This document shows, one piece after another, positions 1 to 10,759 of a DNA stretch of 64,000 bases (the first letter of the stretch is position 1; each line of letters begins with the position of its first letter). This DNA comes from Taylorella asinigenitalis ATCC 700933. Lineage in GTDB: Bacteria > Pseudomonadota > Gammaproteobacteria > Burkholderiales > Burkholderiaceae_B. Location of the stretch: positions 186,001-250,000 of the forward strand of contig NZ_JHXN01000001.1 in the NCBI RefSeq assembly GCF_000687755.1, read 5' to 3'. Below the pieces are notes generated by a model. That model saw only the letters and a list, made by a program, of their open reading frames with translations, was not told the DNA's origin and made no database searches. A program made the position numbers and the translations under genes.

Positions 1-214
1 TAATAATACCCGTTTTAACTTTTGGCTCAAAACCACCAGTATCAATAACAAGAAATGGTCTATCACCTACGCGACCTTCTCCGTAATGCCTATCACGAGT
101 GAGTCCAGAGTAGTCAGCCACTATTGCATTTCTACTTCTAGTAAGCCTGTTAAATAGAGTTGATTTGCCGACATTCGGACGTCCTACCAACGCCACTACG
201 GGTTTATAGACCAT
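1..214 (-). CDS. der: Ribosome-assembly GTPase Der (EngA), 5' part only
   Basis: Only the first 71 codons lie in the window; the gene runs off the left edge. Der is a cytosolic double GTPase needed for 50S subunit maturation. The visible start of the first G domain has the P-loop GRPNVGKS (residues 11-18), the TRDR segment of switch I (39-42) and the G3 motif DTGG (58-61). The ATG at 214-212 overlaps the bamB stop by one base (TAATG), so the two are probably translationally coupled. bamB-der is a conserved neighbour pair in beta- and gammaproteobacteria. The second GTPase domain and KH-like domain cannot be checked here. Confidence 0.95.
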   Translation of the reverse strand, partial: MVYKPVVALVGRPNVGKSTLFNRLTRSRNAIVADYSGLTRDRHYGEGRVGDRPFLVIDTGGFEPKVKTGII

Positions 215-1368
215 TAATTTACTCTAATTAACATCAAGGTTCCACTACCATTTTGAACGACTACACCTTTATCCGTTGGTAATAGTGGAGATACTATATC
301 CTTGCTAGAACCTGCAGAAAATCGTCCAACAAGAGACCCCGATTTGGTATCGTAAACATGGATGAGGCCAGCTAAATCACCCACATATAAATAATTTTGA
401 TAAACAACTGGATTTGTGAGTCCTCTATTTATTAATGTTTGATCAGACCATGCAATTTGTCCGTTTGCTAAGGAGAAAGCAGCTACGGTTCCATCAATAG
501 ATGCACCATAGATAATATTATTGTCGTACCCTAGGCCTACAGCAGATGAAAACGGTTCAAACCAAACAGGTGTCAATCTACTATTTTTAATAGAATAGCA
601 AGTTATATTACCTTGATAGCTAGACGTACAAACCCCGTCATTAAATACTAGTGGTTGCCCTACCACATCTGTTACGCTGTCTATATCGCTTGGTCCCTTA
701 GCAGAAGCTGAATGGATTTCCCAATTAACAGTGCCATCATTTAAATTAAGAGATACTAGTTTACCTGTAGGAACAGCAACAATTACGGCATTATTTATTA
801 AAGCCATTCTAGAATTTGTTTTAAGAGATAGGATAGGGTTAGTGCGAACAAAACTCCAATGTAATTTCCCGTCCTTAGAATCAAATGCTTGTACACGGAA
901 ATCATCTGCCCTAACTATTACTTTTCCAAAACCAGCGATAGGAGGCATGGTTGATATGGTAGATAACTCAGTATCCCAAACCTTTTCCCCAGTTTGAGCA
1001 TTAAGAGCATAAGCTTTAGCTTTACGATCAGTCACAATAACTAAACCATCACCTACCCCAACACCACTAGTGAGTTTCGTATCTAATTTAGTCGACCAAG
1101 CAATATTACCGTTTTCTGCATTCACGCGGACTACAGTGCCGTCTGGTGTGGCTGCAAAAATTGAATTATCTGCGTAAACTGGTGCAAATCCAGCTGAACC
1201 ACCAGAACCAATACTTGTTTGCCATACGGTATTCACAACAATAGACTGTTTAATATCAGCAAGTTTAGCGGGCTCGAATCTTCTCTCATTTTTAAACAGG
1301 CTGCATGCACCTAAAAGACTAGTTAAAGCTAATACAGCTATAAATTTTCTTTTTAATGTAAGTTTCAT
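214..1368 (-). CDS. bamB: Outer-membrane assembly lipoprotein BamB
   Basis: BamB is a periplasmic lipoprotein of the BAM complex that inserts beta-barrel proteins into the outer membrane. The 384-aa product has a signal peptide ending in the lipobox LLGAC, so the lipidated residue is Cys22. It is followed by a PQQ-type beta-propeller with repeated blades such as GSGG...[16 protein letters not shown] and [14 protein letters not shown] chose the ATG at 1368 because it fits the signal peptide; a GTG sits one codon upstream. The ATG shares one base with the yfgM stop (TGATG) and a GGAG lies just before it. Length is normal for the family (about 380-390 aa). Confidence 0.95.
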   Translation of the reverse strand: MKLTLKRKFIAVLALTSLLGACSLFKNERRFEPAKLADIKQSIVVNTVWQTSIGSGGSAGFAPVYADNSIFAATPDGTVVRVNAENGNIAWSTKLDTKLTSGVGVGDGLVIVTDRKAKAYALNAQTGEKVWDTELSTISTMPPIAGFGKVIVRADDFRVQAFDSKDGKLHWSFVRTNPILSLKTNSRMALINNAVIVAVPTGKLVSLNLNDGTVNWEIHSASAKGPSDIDSVTDVVGQPLVFNDGVCTSSYQGNITCYSIKNSRLTPVWFEPFSSAVGLGYDNNIIYGASIDGTVAAFSLANGQIAWSDQTLINRGLTNPVVYQNYLYVGDLAGLIHVYDTKSGSLVGRFSAGSSKDIVSPLLPTDKGVVVQNGSGTLMLIRVN

Positions 1369-2012
1369 CACTCAGCTCCGTATACTTTTAATTTCATATT
1401 AATCACTTCAAGAAAACTTGGATTGAGATCTTTGTTTTTTGCAAGTTCCTTCCATATCGTAAAGGCCTGCTCACGTTGACCTTCAGCCATCAATATATCT
1501 GCCTCTCTATCCTTAAATAAAGGCACAAAACTTTCAGCTGGATTTTTCAATAATTCTCGAGCTTTATTTTTATCCCCCTCCGAAAGATATATAGCGGATA
1601 AATTTAAAGATGCACTTGATACTATTCCTTTATCTTTTGAATTTGAAATGGCCCATTCTAAATTCTCTCTTGAAGCTTTTAAGTCCTTAGTTTTATAGAA
1701 GATTTCTCCAGCTATAAGAGTAGCTCTGTCAGTATAAGCAGATGAACTAAAATCTTCCTTAAGCACGCTCAAAGCCTCTGTTAATCTCTGAATATCTGAT
1801 TGCTGAGGATTTGGATTTTGAGAAACACTATAGACAATATCATAATACCCTAGGGCTTTACGAGATTGTCTGTTCTCGTACCATTGCCACCCTTGGTAGG
1901 CCAAATAAGCAATTGCCAAAATTGTAAGAATAGACGTAACCAGATTACCGTATCTAGCCCACCAGTTTTTTATCTGGTCTATCTTTTCTTGTTCTTCTAA
2001 GTCATAAGCCAT
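1368..2012 (-). CDS. yfgM: YfgM-type tetratricopeptide membrane protein (ancillary SecYEG translocon subunit)
   Basis: The 214-aa protein has a short acidic cytosolic N-terminus, one membrane segment (about residues 23-41) and a periplasmic TPR-like helical domain of the TPR_21 type. In E. coli YfgM associates with SecYEG and the chaperone PpiD. The position between hisS and bamB is the conserved one. Spacing is tight: two bases separate it from the hisS stop, and it overlaps bamB by one base. Residues WQW near position 42 are encoded by a copy of the TGGCAATG motif in the less common orientation for coding strands. Confidence 0.88.
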   Translation of the reverse strand: MAYDLEEQEKIDQIKNWWARYGNLVTSILTILAIAYLAYQGWQWYENRQSRKALGYYDIVYSVSQNPNPQQSDIQRLTEALSVLKEDFSSSAYTDRATLIAGEIFYKTKDLKASRENLEWAISNSKDKGIVSSASLNLSAIYLSEGDKNKARELLKNPAESFVPLFKDREADILMAEGQREQAFTIWKELAKNKDLNPSFLEVINMKLKVYGAE

Positions 2013-2014
2013 TT

Positions 2015-3349
2015 TTATGCATCCTTTTTATTTGTAAGCTTAGTCAAAAAATCCACAAGTTCACATGTTGGAATTGTAGTTTGCTCTATCGAACTACCAT
2101 CAGGATTCAGTTGCAATTGCTTGATTGAAACAGTGTTCGATTCTAGTTCAGACTCTCCAATAATTATTGCATACATCGCACCAGAGAAATCCGCTCTTTT
2201 GAATTGATTCTTAAAGTTTTGAGAACCTGCGTGAACAATGGCTTTAAAACCATTATTTCTGCAAAGTTCGGCTAGTTGAGAGCATTTGCGAGAAGCTTCT
2301 TCATTTTGATAAATAAAATAAATATCAGTTTCAGGCCCCATATCAGTAAACAAATTTTTAATAGTCTCGTCTTTAGAGTCTGAAATCACAAGACTTAATA
2401 ATCTTTCAAGCCCAATTGCAAAACCTACGCATGGAGTTGGTTTACCACCAAGAAGCTCAAATAAGCCGTCATAACGACCACCACCACAAACAGTTGCTTG
2501 TGCACCTAGACTACCTGTCACCCATTCAAATACTGTCAGATTATAGTAGTCAAGTCCCCTTACGAGACGAGGATTTATTGTGTATTCTATACCAGCCTCA
2601 TCAAGCCTTTTTCTGATTTCATTGAAATGCCCTAAAGAATCTTCACCAAGAAAATCAAACAATTTTGGTGCAGAATTAGCCATCTTCTGTAAATCAGGAT
2701 TTTTTGTGTCAAGAACACGCAAAGGGTTAGTATACATGCGACGCTTTGCATCTTCATCCAAAATATCAAGATGCTTTTCAAGATGCTTAATTAATGCCTC
2801 TCTATGGGCTAATCTTTCACTGACTTGACCAAGAGAATTTAATTCAAGATGAATATCCTCAAGGCCAAGATCCTTCCATAATCTGTTCAATAAAATAATT
2901 TGTTCGGCATCAATATCAGAACCAGCAAAACCCATCGCTTCCACAGATATTTGATGAAATTGTCTGTATCTACCCTTTTGCGGACGCTCATGCCTAAAAA
3001 CTGGCCCCATAGTATACAGTCTTTGAGGTCTATCAAATGTCAAACTATGTTCGATCGCAGCACGCACTATACCAGCTGTAAATTCAGGTCGCATCGTAAG
3101 CATGTCCGTTTTGTCCTGACTCATAGAAAATGTGTACATTTCTTTTTCTACAATGTCTGTAACCTCTCCTATACCTCTAGCAAAGAGTTTTGTCTGTTCT
3201 AGTATAGGAGTTCGGATATTGAGATATCCATAAGCAGCCATAAGATTATGTAGAATGTTTTCTAATCGAAGCCATTGAAATGATTCTTTAGGAAGAATGT
3301 CATTCATCCCCCTAATGGCATTTATTTTTTCTAATTTATTATTAGTCAT
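2015..3349 (-). CDS. hisS: Histidyl-tRNA synthetase
   Basis: Cytosolic class II aminoacyl-tRNA synthetase, 444 aa, charging tRNA-His. Visible signatures are motif 2 ([16 protein letters not shown]), the histidine-binding segment [15 protein letters not shown] and motif 3 ([10 protein letters not shown]). A C-terminal anticodon-binding domain follows, around [14 protein letters not shown]. The N-terminal [11 protein letters not shown] is typical. The ATG at 3349 lies inside the end of ispG (8-base overlap), so hisS is probably coupled to ispG. Length matches the bacterial HisRS family. Confidence 0.97.
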   Translation of the reverse strand: MTNNKLEKINAIRGMNDILPKESFQWLRLENILHNLMAAYGYLNIRTPILEQTKLFARGIGEVTDIVEKEMYTFSMSQDKTDMLTMRPEFTAGIVRAAIEHSLTFDRPQRLYTMGPVFRHERPQKGRYRQFHQISVEAMGFAGSDIDAEQIILLNRLWKDLGLEDIHLELNSLGQVSERLAHREALIKHLEKHLDILDEDAKRRMYTNPLRVLDTKNPDLQKMANSAPKLFDFLGEDSLGHFNEIRKRLDEAGIEYTINPRLVRGLDYYNLTVFEWVTGSLGAQATVCGGGRYDGLFELLGGKPTPCVGFAIGLERLLSLVISDSKDETIKNLFTDMGPETDIYFIYQNEEASRKCSQLAELCRNNGFKAIVHAGSQNFKNQFKRADFSGAMYAIIIGESELESNTVSIKQLQLNPDGSSIEQTTIPTCELVDFLTKLTNKKDA

Positions 3350-4613
3350 TATCTTTGCTGAATCTGCGATGTATATAATCTAGAACGATTTGTTGAAATT
3401 CTGTGGCAATGTTCTCGCCTTTTAATGTGACGGTTCTTTCACCGTCTACATATACAGGGGCAGCAGGAACCTCTCCTGTTCCAGGCAAGCTTATTCCAAT
3501 ATCTGCGTGCCTACTTTCTCCTGGACCATTTACTACACAACCCATCACGGCAACATTGAGATTTTCAACACCTGGATATTTTTCTTTCCATACTGGCATT
3601 TGAGTTCTTAAAAAAGATTGAATATCATCGGCCAATGTTTGAAAAAATGTACTCGATGTTCTTCCGCATCCTGGACAAGCCACAACCATCGGAGTGAACG
3701 CTCTAAGCCCCATAGTTTGCAAAATCTCTTGAGCTACAATAACCTCTTTTCTTCGATCACCGCCAGGCTCTGGTGTAAGGGATATACGAATAGTGTCTCC
3801 AATACCCTCTTGAAGCAATACCGCAAGAGCAGCTGTAGATGCAACTATACCTTTGCTACCCATACCAGCCTCAGTCAAACCTAAATGCAGTGCAAAATCA
3901 CATCTACTTGCAAGATTTCTATAAACACTAATCAAATCTTGTACATTACTAACTTTGCAAGATAGTATGATTTGCTCAGGTTTCATCCCAAGCTCTATTG
4001 CATAATTTGCGTTATCTATGGCCGATTTTACAAGAGCCTCTCGCATTAAATCCTGAGCAGACCAAGGATTAGTTTGAGAATTATTAATATCCATCAATCT
4101 AGCCATTAAGTCATGATCAAGGCTACCCCAATTTACGCCAATACGAACTGGTTTATTATTACGCACAGCCACATCAATCATCTGAGCAAAATTATCTGCC
4201 CTTTTCTTTCCGCCACCAACATTTCCTGGATTTATTCGGTATTTAGACAATGCCTGTGCACATGAAGGATATCCAGCTAATAACTTATGCCCATTAAAAT
4301 GGAAATCTCCTACCAAAGGCACATCTATACCCATCTTATCAAGCTGATCTCTGATAGCAGGTACAGCCTCAGCGGCTTCTGGAGAATTTACCGTGATACG
4401 CACTAATTCAGATCCTGCCAATGCCAGCTCTTTAACTTGTATAGCTGTGGCAATGGTTTCCGCCGTATCCTTATTAGTCATAGATTGAACAACTACGGGT
4501 GAATCTCCGCCCACAAAAACAGATCTCTGCCCCCAATTTATTTCAACTTTGTGAGTATTTTTCTTGGGGCTCGGACCTATAGGATATGGATTATCAGGTA
4601 GAGTTGAATTCAT
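3342..4613 (-). CDS. ispG: 4-hydroxy-3-methylbut-2-enyl diphosphate synthase (flavodoxin) IspG/GcpE
   Basis: The enzyme converts MEcPP to HMBPP in the methylerythritol phosphate (non-mevalonate) isoprenoid pathway in the cytosol, using a [4Fe-4S] cluster. The 423-aa protein has the TIM-barrel domain with the strings VQSMTNKDT and [10 protein letters not shown]. The cluster ligands are in [13 protein letters not shown] and [10 protein letters not shown]. Proteobacterial IspG of this length is the two-domain form. It overlaps rodZ by 4 bases (ATGA) and hisS by 8. It carries two copies of the TGGCAATG motif (3403-3411 and 4447-4455), both read as Ile-Ala-Thr. Confidence 0.97.
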   Translation of the reverse strand: MNSTLPDNPYPIGPSPKKNTHKVEINWGQRSVFVGGDSPVVVQSMTNKDTAETIATAIQVKELALAGSELVRITVNSPEAAEAVPAIRDQLDKMGIDVPLVGDFHFNGHKLLAGYPSCAQALSKYRINPGNVGGGKKRADNFAQMIDVAVRNNKPVRIGVNWGSLDHDLMARLMDINNSQTNPWSAQDLMREALVKSAIDNANYAIELGMKPEQIILSCKVSNVQDLISVYRNLASRCDFALHLGLTEAGMGSKGIVASTAALAVLLQEGIGDTIRISLTPEPGGDRRKEVIVAQEILQTMGLRAFTPMVVACPGCGRTSSTFFQTLADDIQSFLRTQMPVWKEKYPGVENLNVAVMGCVVNGPGESRHADIGISLPGTGEVPAAPVYVDGERTVTLKGENIATEFQQIVLDYIHRRFSKDND

Positions 4614-5092
4614 AGACCTAAATCTTCAAGAGTGAACATACCTTGGTTATAAGCCAAATACGCAACAACTCCTAAAACAATTAATATCAATAGTATCCAC
4701 AATAAAGAACCTCCAGTACGTCTCGGAGTTTCCGTATCAGGCATAGATTCATTTAATTCAGAAGTAGGAACTGTTCTTAAATTTTTCACCGTTGAAGGTG
4801 CAATGTTTCCTGTTGCCTGTCCTAATTTTTGAAGAGCTATCTTATCGTCAGCTCCGATAGCTAAAGCAAATTTTTTAACTAATGATCTCAAAACAAAGCC
4901 ATCTGGCAATGCTGACCATTGCTCCTGTTCAACTGCTTTAAGCTGACTAGTACTAAATTTAGTTTTATCGCTGATCTCATTAAAATCAATTCCATTAGAA
5001 GTCCTGATTTTATGCAGGTAGGCACCAACAGAGTCACTAGATAATGTTGAATTAGAAGACTCTCTTAATTCAGGTTTAATTTCATTATTCAT
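4610..5092 (-). CDS. rodZ: RodZ-like helix-turn-helix membrane protein, short form
   Basis: Product of 160 aa with an Xre-type helix-turn-helix domain (about residues 22-90, including the segment [19 protein letters not shown]) and one membrane segment near 128-147. Only about a dozen residues follow it on the periplasmic side. E. coli RodZ (about 340 aa) links MreB to the elongation machinery and has a large periplasmic beta domain that is absent here. The place between rlmN and ispG is the conserved rodZ site. It overlaps both neighbours by 4 bases. Function in cell shape is inferred from family and position. The lack of the periplasmic domain is seen directly. Confidence 0.85.
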   Translation of the reverse strand: MNNEIKPELRESSNSTLSSDSVGAYLHKIRTSNGIDFNEISDKTKFSTSQLKAVEQEQWSALPDGFVLRSLVKKFALAIGADDKIALQKLGQATGNIAPSTVKNLRTVPTSELNESMPDTETPRRTGGSLLWILLILIVLGVVAYLAYNQGMFTLEDLGL

Positions 5093-6231
5093 AATGTTTC
5101 CTTTTTGATAGGAATGGATTTCCTTTTCCTCATTAATTCGGATATTTTACTTTTATCCTTAATATCTCCAGCAAGTTGACCACATGCAGCATCAATATCG
5201 TCTCCTCGTGTTTTTCGAGTTGTTGCTACAATCCCTGCATCGTTAAGAATAGCAGAAAATGCCCTAACTCTTTCGTGACTTGACCTCCTAAGGCCTGATT
5301 CAGGAAACGGATTAAAAGGTATTAAATTAACTTTACTTTTTACTTCGCGACATATATCTATTAATTGCTTTGCATGTGCGTCTGTATCATTAACCCCATC
5401 GAGCATAATGTACTCAAAGGTTATAAAATCCCTAGGTGCAAATTCAATATATCGATTACAAGCATCCATCAATTCCCTTAAAGGATATTTCTTATTTAAT
5501 GGAATCAATTGGTCTCGTAATTCGTCATTAGGTGCATGCAGTGATACCGCAAGAGCAACAGGACAGTCTTGAGAGAGTTTATCCATAAAAGGGATAACAC
5601 CTGAAGTGGAGACAGTCACCCTTCGTTTTGAGAGACCGTATGCATTTTGATCAATAAGCAATTTAATTGCTGGCAATACTTGATCATAGTTAAGTAGCGG
5701 CTCTCCCATACCCATAAAAACTACATTTGTAATAACCCTATCATCTTCTGCTTCTAATCCGCTATCAGTATTGAGACTTTTTTTAATTTCATCTCGAGCC
5801 CACCATACTTGTCCAATGATTTCAGAGGTGCTTAGATTTCTATTAAAGCCCTGATGCCCAGTAGAACAAAATCTACAGGCTACGGTACATCCAGCTTGAC
5901 TAGAAATACATAATGTACCCCTATCATCTTCAGGTATATAGACTGTTTCTATAGCATTATTATTTTGAACATCAAAAAGCCACTTAATTGTCCCATCCGA
6001 TGAAACTTGCTTAGTGATAACTTTTGGGGTGGCAATGACTGAGTATTCTGTCAAATGACTACGAAAATCATTTGCTAAGTTTGTCATATTCGAAAAATCA
6101 GATTTACCCTTCTGGTGAATCCAATTTATAAGTTGTTTAGCCCTAAAAGGCTTATGCCCCCACTTAGCAACTAGCTCAGTGAGGGACACATTATCGAGAC
6201 CAATTAAATTAATTTTCTCAGATTTGGTCAC
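5089..6231 (-). CDS. rlmN: Dual-specificity 23S rRNA/tRNA adenine-C2 methyltransferase RlmN
   Basis: Radical-SAM enzyme, 380 aa, that methylates C2 of A2503 in 23S rRNA and A37 in some tRNAs. The cluster-binding CxxxCxxC is C115-T-V-A-C119-R-F-C122. The glycine-rich [10 protein letters not shown] and SAM-binding VSTSGV segments follow. The C-terminal [15 protein letters not shown] holds the cysteine used in the methyl-transfer mechanism. It overlaps rodZ by 4 bases and starts 11 bases after the ndk stop, so ndk-rlmN-rodZ-ispG-hisS-yfgM-bamB-der reads as one operon-like run. Confidence 0.96.
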   Translation of the reverse strand: MTKSEKINLIGLDNVSLTELVAKWGHKPFRAKQLINWIHQKGKSDFSNMTNLANDFRSHLTEYSVIATPKVITKQVSSDGTIKWLFDVQNNNAIETVYIPEDDRGTLCISSQAGCTVACRFCSTGHQGFNRNLSTSEIIGQVWWARDEIKKSLNTDSGLEAEDDRVITNVVFMGMGEPLLNYDQVLPAIKLLIDQNAYGLSKRRVTVSTSGVIPFMDKLSQDCPVALAVSLHAPNDELRDQLIPLNKKYPLRELMDACNRYIEFAPRDFITFEYIMLDGVNDTDAHAKQLIDICREVKSKVNLIPFNPFPESGLRRSSHERVRAFSAILNDAGIVATTRKTRGDDIDAACGQLAGDIKDKSKISELMRKRKSIPIKKETL

Positions 6232-6242
6232 GGGAAAATTTA

Positions 6243-6650
6243 TTATTTACCGAAAAAGTATTCGATTTCAGTTTTAGCTGTTTCTGCAGCATCAGAACCA
6301 TGAACTGCGTTAGCGTCAATACTTTCAGCGAAATCTGCACGAATAGTACCTGGCTCAGCCTTTTTAGGATCTGTTGCACCCATAAGTTCGCGATTTTTTG
6401 CAATTGCATTTTCGCCTTCTAGAACTTGGACAAATACAGGACCAGAAATCATAAATTCAACTAAATCATTAAAGAATGGACGCTCTTTATGAACAGCATA
6501 AAAGCCCTCAGCTTGTTCACGAGTTAGTTGTGTTAATTTTGCTTCAACTACTTTTAAACCAGCTTTTTCAAAGCGAGTAATTATCTCGCCGATAACATTT
6601 TTCTTAACAGCATCTGGTTTAATGATTGATAGAGTTCGTTCAATAGACAT
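6243..6650 (-). CDS. ndk: Nucleoside diphosphate kinase
   Basis: The 135-aa cytosolic enzyme transfers the gamma-phosphate between nucleoside tri- and diphosphates. It has the start [15 protein letters not shown] and the active-site region [10 protein letters not shown], whose histidine is phosphorylated. Length is that of a bacterial short Ndk. A good ribosome site (AAGGA) precedes the ATG at 6650. It is first gene of the minus-strand run down to der, with the promoter presumably in the 99-base gap shared with valS. Confidence 0.97.
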   Translation of the reverse strand: MSIERTLSIIKPDAVKKNVIGEIITRFEKAGLKVVEAKLTQLTREQAEGFYAVHKERPFFNDLVEFMISGPVFVQVLEGENAIAKNRELMGATDPKKAEPGTIRADFAESIDANAVHGSDAAETAKTEIEYFFGK

Positions 6651-6749
6651 ATAAATCCTTAGGAAAATAATTTAGTCGATTATTTTAACATTCTAAGGCT
6701 TCATTCTCTTACTATATTAAAATAATCATTTTCCAATTTGCTTTTAATA

Positions 6750-9620
6750 ATGTCCCATTTTGATACAGACAAATTCGATTTAAATAAACCCTATAGTCCA
6801 TATTCTCTAGAATCTAATATTTACCAACTTTGGGAATCCAATAACGCATTTGTAGCTGGCCAGTACGTTCAAACAGATTCACCTCTATCTGGTGAAACTT
6901 TTACAATCCAATTCCCTCCCCCAAACGTTACTGGTTTTTTGCATATGGGGCATGCATTTAATAACACCATAATGGACGGCTTGGCTAGGTACTATCGTAT
7001 GAACGGAAGTGATACGGTATTTATTCCAGGTTCAGATCACGCAGGCATTGCCACCCAAATTGTAGTTGAAAGACAGTTAGACGCTGAGGGCATTTCTCGC
7101 CATGATCTAGGTAGAGAGAAATTTCTAGAAAAAGTTTGGGAATGGAAAAATCTCTCGGGTGGCACAATTCATAAGCAAGTTAGACGTTTAGGTAGTTCTG
7201 CAGACTGGTCTAGAGAATATTTCACTATGGATGATCAGATGAGTCAGGGAGTAGTAGAAGCCTTCGTTAAACTTTATGAACAAGGGCTAATTTATAGAGG
7301 GAAGCGTCTTGTCAACTGGGACCCTGTTTTAGGTACTGCAATTTCTGATCTGGAAGTGGAAAGCACTGAAGAAGATGGCTCTATGTGGTACATACGATAT
7401 CCATTAGTGGAACCTACAGAAGAGCATAAATACTTAGTTGTAGCAACTACACGTCCAGAGACTATGCTTGGGGATGTTGCAGTAATGGTGCATCCTGATG
7501 ATGAGAGATTTAAGGGGGTGATTGGGAAAGCGGTAGCATTGCCACTAACAAACAGGCAAATTCCAATAATCGCAGATGAATATGTGGATATGGAATTTGG
7601 AACTGGTGTCGTAAAAGTCACTCCAGCTCATGATTTTAACGACAATGCAGTCGGCCAAAGACATGGACTTGAGCAAATTAATGTATTGACATTGGACGCT
7701 AAAATAAACGAAAACGCCCCTAGTCAGTACGTTGGGCTTGATAGATTTGAAGCACGTAAAAGAATCGTTGCTGATCTTGAAGCACAAGGGCTTTTAGAAG
7801 AAATTAAGCCACATAAATTAATGGTTCCAAGAGGCGATAGAACCAAAACTATCATTGAACCTATGCTTACGGATCAATGGTACGTTGCCATGACTAAGCC
7901 TGCTCCAGACGGCACATTTAATCCAGGCAAATCAATCTCTGAAGTTGCACTAGAAGTAGTTAATAACGGCGATATTAAGTTTTATCCTGAGAATTGGACT
8001 ACAACCTACAATCAATGGCTTGAAAATATTCAAGACTGGTGTATTTCAAGGCAATTATGGTGGGGGCATCAAATTCCTGCATGGTACGGCGAAAATGGGG
8101 AAATTTTTGTTGCACGAAATGAGGCTGAGGCTAAAGAGAAAGCTGCGAGTGCTGGATATTCTGGTAGTTTAAAAAGAGATGAAGATGTACTTGATACCTG
8201 GTTCTCTTCTGCCCTTGTTCCATTTACAACTATGGGATGGCCCGAACCTAGTGAAGATTACGAAAAATATTTACCCTCAAGTGTCTTGGTAACTGGGTTT
8301 GACATTATTTTCTTTTGGGTTGCTAGAATGATTATGATGTCTATGCACTTAACAGGTCAAATTCCATTTAAAGTAGTTTATGTACATGGTTTGATTTTAG
8401 ATGCCCATGGTCAAAAAATGAGTAAATCCAAAGGAAATACACTCGACCCAGTGGATTTAATTGATGGGGTTGATCTAGAAACACTTGTTAAAAAACGTAC
8501 TCAGGGATTGATGAATCCTAAACAAGCAAGCAAAATTGAAAAGGATACTCGTAAAGACTATCCAAATGGCATAAGCAGCTATGGGGCAGATGCTTTAAGA
8601 TTTACGATGGCCACATATGCTACGCTTGGTCGTAATATGAATTTTGATTTAAAGCGTTGCGAGGGTTATAGAAATTTCTGCAATAAGCTATGGAATGCTA
8701 CGAGATTTGTTCTTATGAATGTTGAGGGCAAGCCAATTTATGAAACATCAATTTTCTCACCTGATTTTGATCCAAAAGATATTCGGATCGTTGATCAATG
8801 GATTATTAGTGAGTTTCAAAGCTTTGTCTCTGAGATTCGTAAAGGGTTTGAGGAATATCGGTTCGATAATATCGCAAATAATATATATAGGTTTGTGTGG
8901 GATGAATTCTGCGACTGGTATCTTGAACTCTCCAAAATATTACTAAACACAGGAGATGAGGACGAACAACCTATTACCAGACGTGTACTAATAGATATAT
9001 TGGAAGGAATACTTAGGGTTGCCCATCCGATTATTCCTTTTATTACGGAAACTCTATGGCAGAAAGTGTCTAAAGTTTCAGGATCGTATTTTAATACCGA
9101 AAATACTGAGCCCGTATTCCTGTGTCATCAGGCGTATCCATTGCCAAAAGAATATTTAATTGATGATGATGCAATGGTAGAGGTTAAGGAAATTAAAGCC
9201 ACTATTGAGGCAATTCGTGCACTTCGAGGAGAGATGCAAATTTCACCTGCTCAGAAAATAGATCTCTATTTAGTTCAATCCTATGATATGGCTGATTATT
9301 TTCCATACATAAAGGCTTTGGCTAAGGTAGAGAATATAGAGATAGTAGATGCATTGCCAGATATAGGAGCACCGAGCCAGATTCTTACTCACTGTTCGCT
9401 TATGCTTAATGTGAAGGTCGATATTGAGGCGGAAACGGCAAGATTAAATAAAGAAATTGCAAATTTGTCTAAGGAAATCGAAAAAGCTCAAAATAAGCTA
9501 AATAATCCTAATTTTGTAGAAAAAGCTCCAGAACAAGTAATAGAGCAAGAGAAATCTAGAGTTGCACATTTCACTGATTTATTAATAAAGGTCAAAGAAC
9601 AACTCTCAAGATTAAAATAA
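6750..9620 (+). CDS. valS: Valyl-tRNA synthetase
   Basis: Class I aminoacyl-tRNA synthetase, 956 aa from the ATG at 6750; an in-frame TTG at 6738 is a poorer start. The HIGH-type motif is in [14 protein letters not shown], and KMSKS is in [14 protein letters not shown]. Between them is the CP1 editing domain ([26 protein letters not shown]). The C-terminus has the coiled coil typical of ValRS (about the last 75 residues). Four copies of the TGGCAATG motif lie in the gene, all as CATTGCCA on the coding strand, read as GIAT, ALP, PLP and ALP. It is transcribed divergently from ndk and ends in a terminator hairpin. Confidence 0.98.
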   Translation: MSHFDTDKFDLNKPYSPYSLESNIYQLWESNNAFVAGQYVQTDSPLSGETFTIQFPPPNVTGFLHMGHAFNNTIMDGLARYYRMNGSDTVFIPGSDHAGIATQIVVERQLDAEGISRHDLGREKFLEKVWEWKNLSGGTIHKQVRRLGSSADWSREYFTMDDQMSQGVVEAFVKLYEQGLIYRGKRLVNWDPVLGTAISDLEVESTEEDGSMWYIRYPLVEPTEEHKYLVVATTRPETMLGDVAVMVHPDDERFKGVIGKAVALPLTNRQIPIIADEYVDMEFGTGVVKVTPAHDFNDNAVGQRHGLEQINVLTLDAKINENAPSQYVGLDRFEARKRIVADLEAQGLLEEIKPHKLMVPRGDRTKTIIEPMLTDQWYVAMTKPAPDGTFNPGKSISEVALEVVNNGDIKFYPENWTTTYNQWLENIQDWCISRQLWWGHQIPAWYGENGEIFVARNEAEAKEKAASAGYSGSLKRDEDVLDTWFSSALVPFTTMGWPEPSEDYEKYLPSSVLVTGFDIIFFWVARMIMMSMHLTGQIPFKVVYVHGLILDAHGQKMSKSKGNTLDPVDLIDGVDLETLVKKRTQGLMNPKQASKIEKDTRKDYPNGISSYGADALRFTMATYATLGRNMNFDLKRCEGYRNFCNKLWNATRFVLMNVEGKPIYETSIFSPDFDPKDIRIVDQWIISEFQSFVSEIRKGFEEYRFDNIANNIYRFVWDEFCDWYLELSKILLNTGDEDEQPITRRVLIDILEGILRVAHPIIPFITETLWQKVSKVSGSYFNTENTEPVFLCHQAYPLPKEYLIDDDAMVEVKEIKATIEAIRALRGEMQISPAQKIDLYLVQSYDMADYFPYIKALAKVENIEIVDALPDIGAPSQILTHCSLMLNVKVDIEAETARLNKEIANLSKEIEKAQNKLNNPNFVEKAPEQVIEQEKSRVAHFTDLLIKVKEQLSRLK

Positions 9621-9623
9621 AAA

Positions 9624-9644
9624 AAGCCTCCTAAATGGAGGCTT
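9624..9644. terminator. Bidirectional Rho-independent terminator between valS and the Thr-rich lipoprotein gene
   Basis: Perfect 8-bp arms AAGCCTCC and GGAGGCTT around a 5-base loop (TAAAT). The A-run before and the TTAAT after the stem give U-rich tails in either direction. It lies between two convergent genes. Confidence 0.85.
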
Positions 9645-9665
9645 AATAAAACAATAATCAACCAA

Positions 9666-10094
9666 TTATTGAGGCATACCTGGCATACCTTTCATTTGTT
9701 CTTTCATTTGATTAAATTGATCATTAGCTTGTTTGCAAGCTGAAGCCATTTGACCTTGATCGTTATAGTTTTTCAAAGAAGCACGAGTTTGCTCTTCAGC
9801 TTGTTTGAAAGAATCCTTCATTTGTTGCATTGAAGGATCTGAAGGCAATTTAGCTAAATAATCATTTATATTTTTGAAGTAATCTTCACATTCTTGAGGT
9901 AAAGTACCGTCAGCAGCTGTTGTAGTTGTTTCAGTAGTAGTTGTAGTTGTTTCTGTTGCAGGAGCTGTAGTTTCAGCAGGTGCAGTTGTAGTAGTTGTTG
10001 TCGTTGTTTCAGAAACTTTAGTTTCTTCTTTATCACCGCAAGCTGCAAGCACAACTGCAGAGAAAAGTGTAGCTAGAACTAATGATTTTTTCAT
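9666..10094 (-). CDS. Small secreted lipoprotein with a threonine-rich linker
   Basis: The 142-aa product starts MKKSLVLATLFSAVVLAACG, a clear lipoprotein signal with lipobox LAAC (Cys19). A low-complexity tract of Thr with Ala/Glu follows (about residues 27-63). Then comes a compact helical domain with two cysteines (QECEDYFKNIND and SACKQANDQF), ending in a Met/Gln-rich tail. The start is the ATG at 10094, with AAGGAG ten bases upstream; an in-frame TTG three codons earlier is unlikely. The C-terminal part recalls small DUF5339-type periplasmic proteins, but I am not sure of that. Function unknown. The Thr tract is coded by ACN triplets and could vary in length between strains. Confidence 0.8.
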   Translation of the reverse strand: MKKSLVLATLFSAVVLAACGDKEETKVSETTTTTTTTAPAETTAPATETTTTTTETTTTAADGTLPQECEDYFKNINDYLAKLPSDPSMQQMKDSFKQAEEQTRASLKNYNDQGQMASACKQANDQFNQMKEQMKGMPGMPQ

Positions 10095-10223
10095 AATATC
10101 CAAACTCCTTTAAAATTTATTGGATTATTTTGTGAAATATTAAATTCACAATGTTAATATTTTATTACAAATTTTATATAACCAATTAATTTCAGCAAAT
10201 TAAGTAACTGAAACAAACAAAAT

Positions 10224-10751
10224 TTACTCTTTGTAAGATTTTTGAGCCTCTAGTACATCAGTTTTAGCAGATTCAATTCCTTCAAAACCTGTAACTTTGA
10301 CCCATTTACCTTCCTCTAAATCCTTATAGTGCTCAAAGAAATGTTTGATTTGATTTAAATCCTGTTGCGGCAAATCATTAATATCCTTAAATTGAGCATA
10401 TGGAGGATATAACTTTGTAACTGGAACAGCAATTAATTTAGCATCCAAACCAGATTCATCTTCCATTTTTAAGACACCTAGAGGTCTACATTTGATAAAG
10501 CTCCCTGCAATAATTGGATATGGAGTCTTTACTAATACGTCTACTGGATCACCATCAGGAGAAAGGGTTTTTGGTATATAACCATAGTTATATGGATAGT
10601 ACATAGCAGTAAGCATAAATCTATCAACAACTACAGCCCCTGTTTCTTTATCAACTTCATATTTAACAGGATCTGAATTCATTGGAATTTCAATAACTAC
10701 ATTGAATTCCTCTGGTAACTTATCCCCTGCCTTAACATCTTTAAGACTCAT
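10224..10751 (-). CDS. ppa: Inorganic pyrophosphatase (family I)
   Basis: The 175-aa soluble enzyme hydrolyses pyrophosphate, pulling biosynthetic reactions forward. The metal-binding signature DGDPVDVLV is present, together with [13 protein letters not shown] and the basic KYEVDKETG segment. Length is that of the E. coli enzyme. The start is 8 bases downstream of the hemY stop on the same strand, so it may be transcribed with the heme cluster, although the functions are unrelated. Confidence 0.96.
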   Translation of the reverse strand: MSLKDVKAGDKLPEEFNVVIEIPMNSDPVKYEVDKETGAVVVDRFMLTAMYYPYNYGYIPKTLSPDGDPVDVLVKTPYPIIAGSFIKCRPLGVLKMEDESGLDAKLIAVPVTKLYPPYAQFKDINDLPQQDLNQIKHFFEHYKDLEEGKWVKVTGFEGIESAKTDVLEAQKSYKE

Positions 10752-10759
10752 ATAATCTC

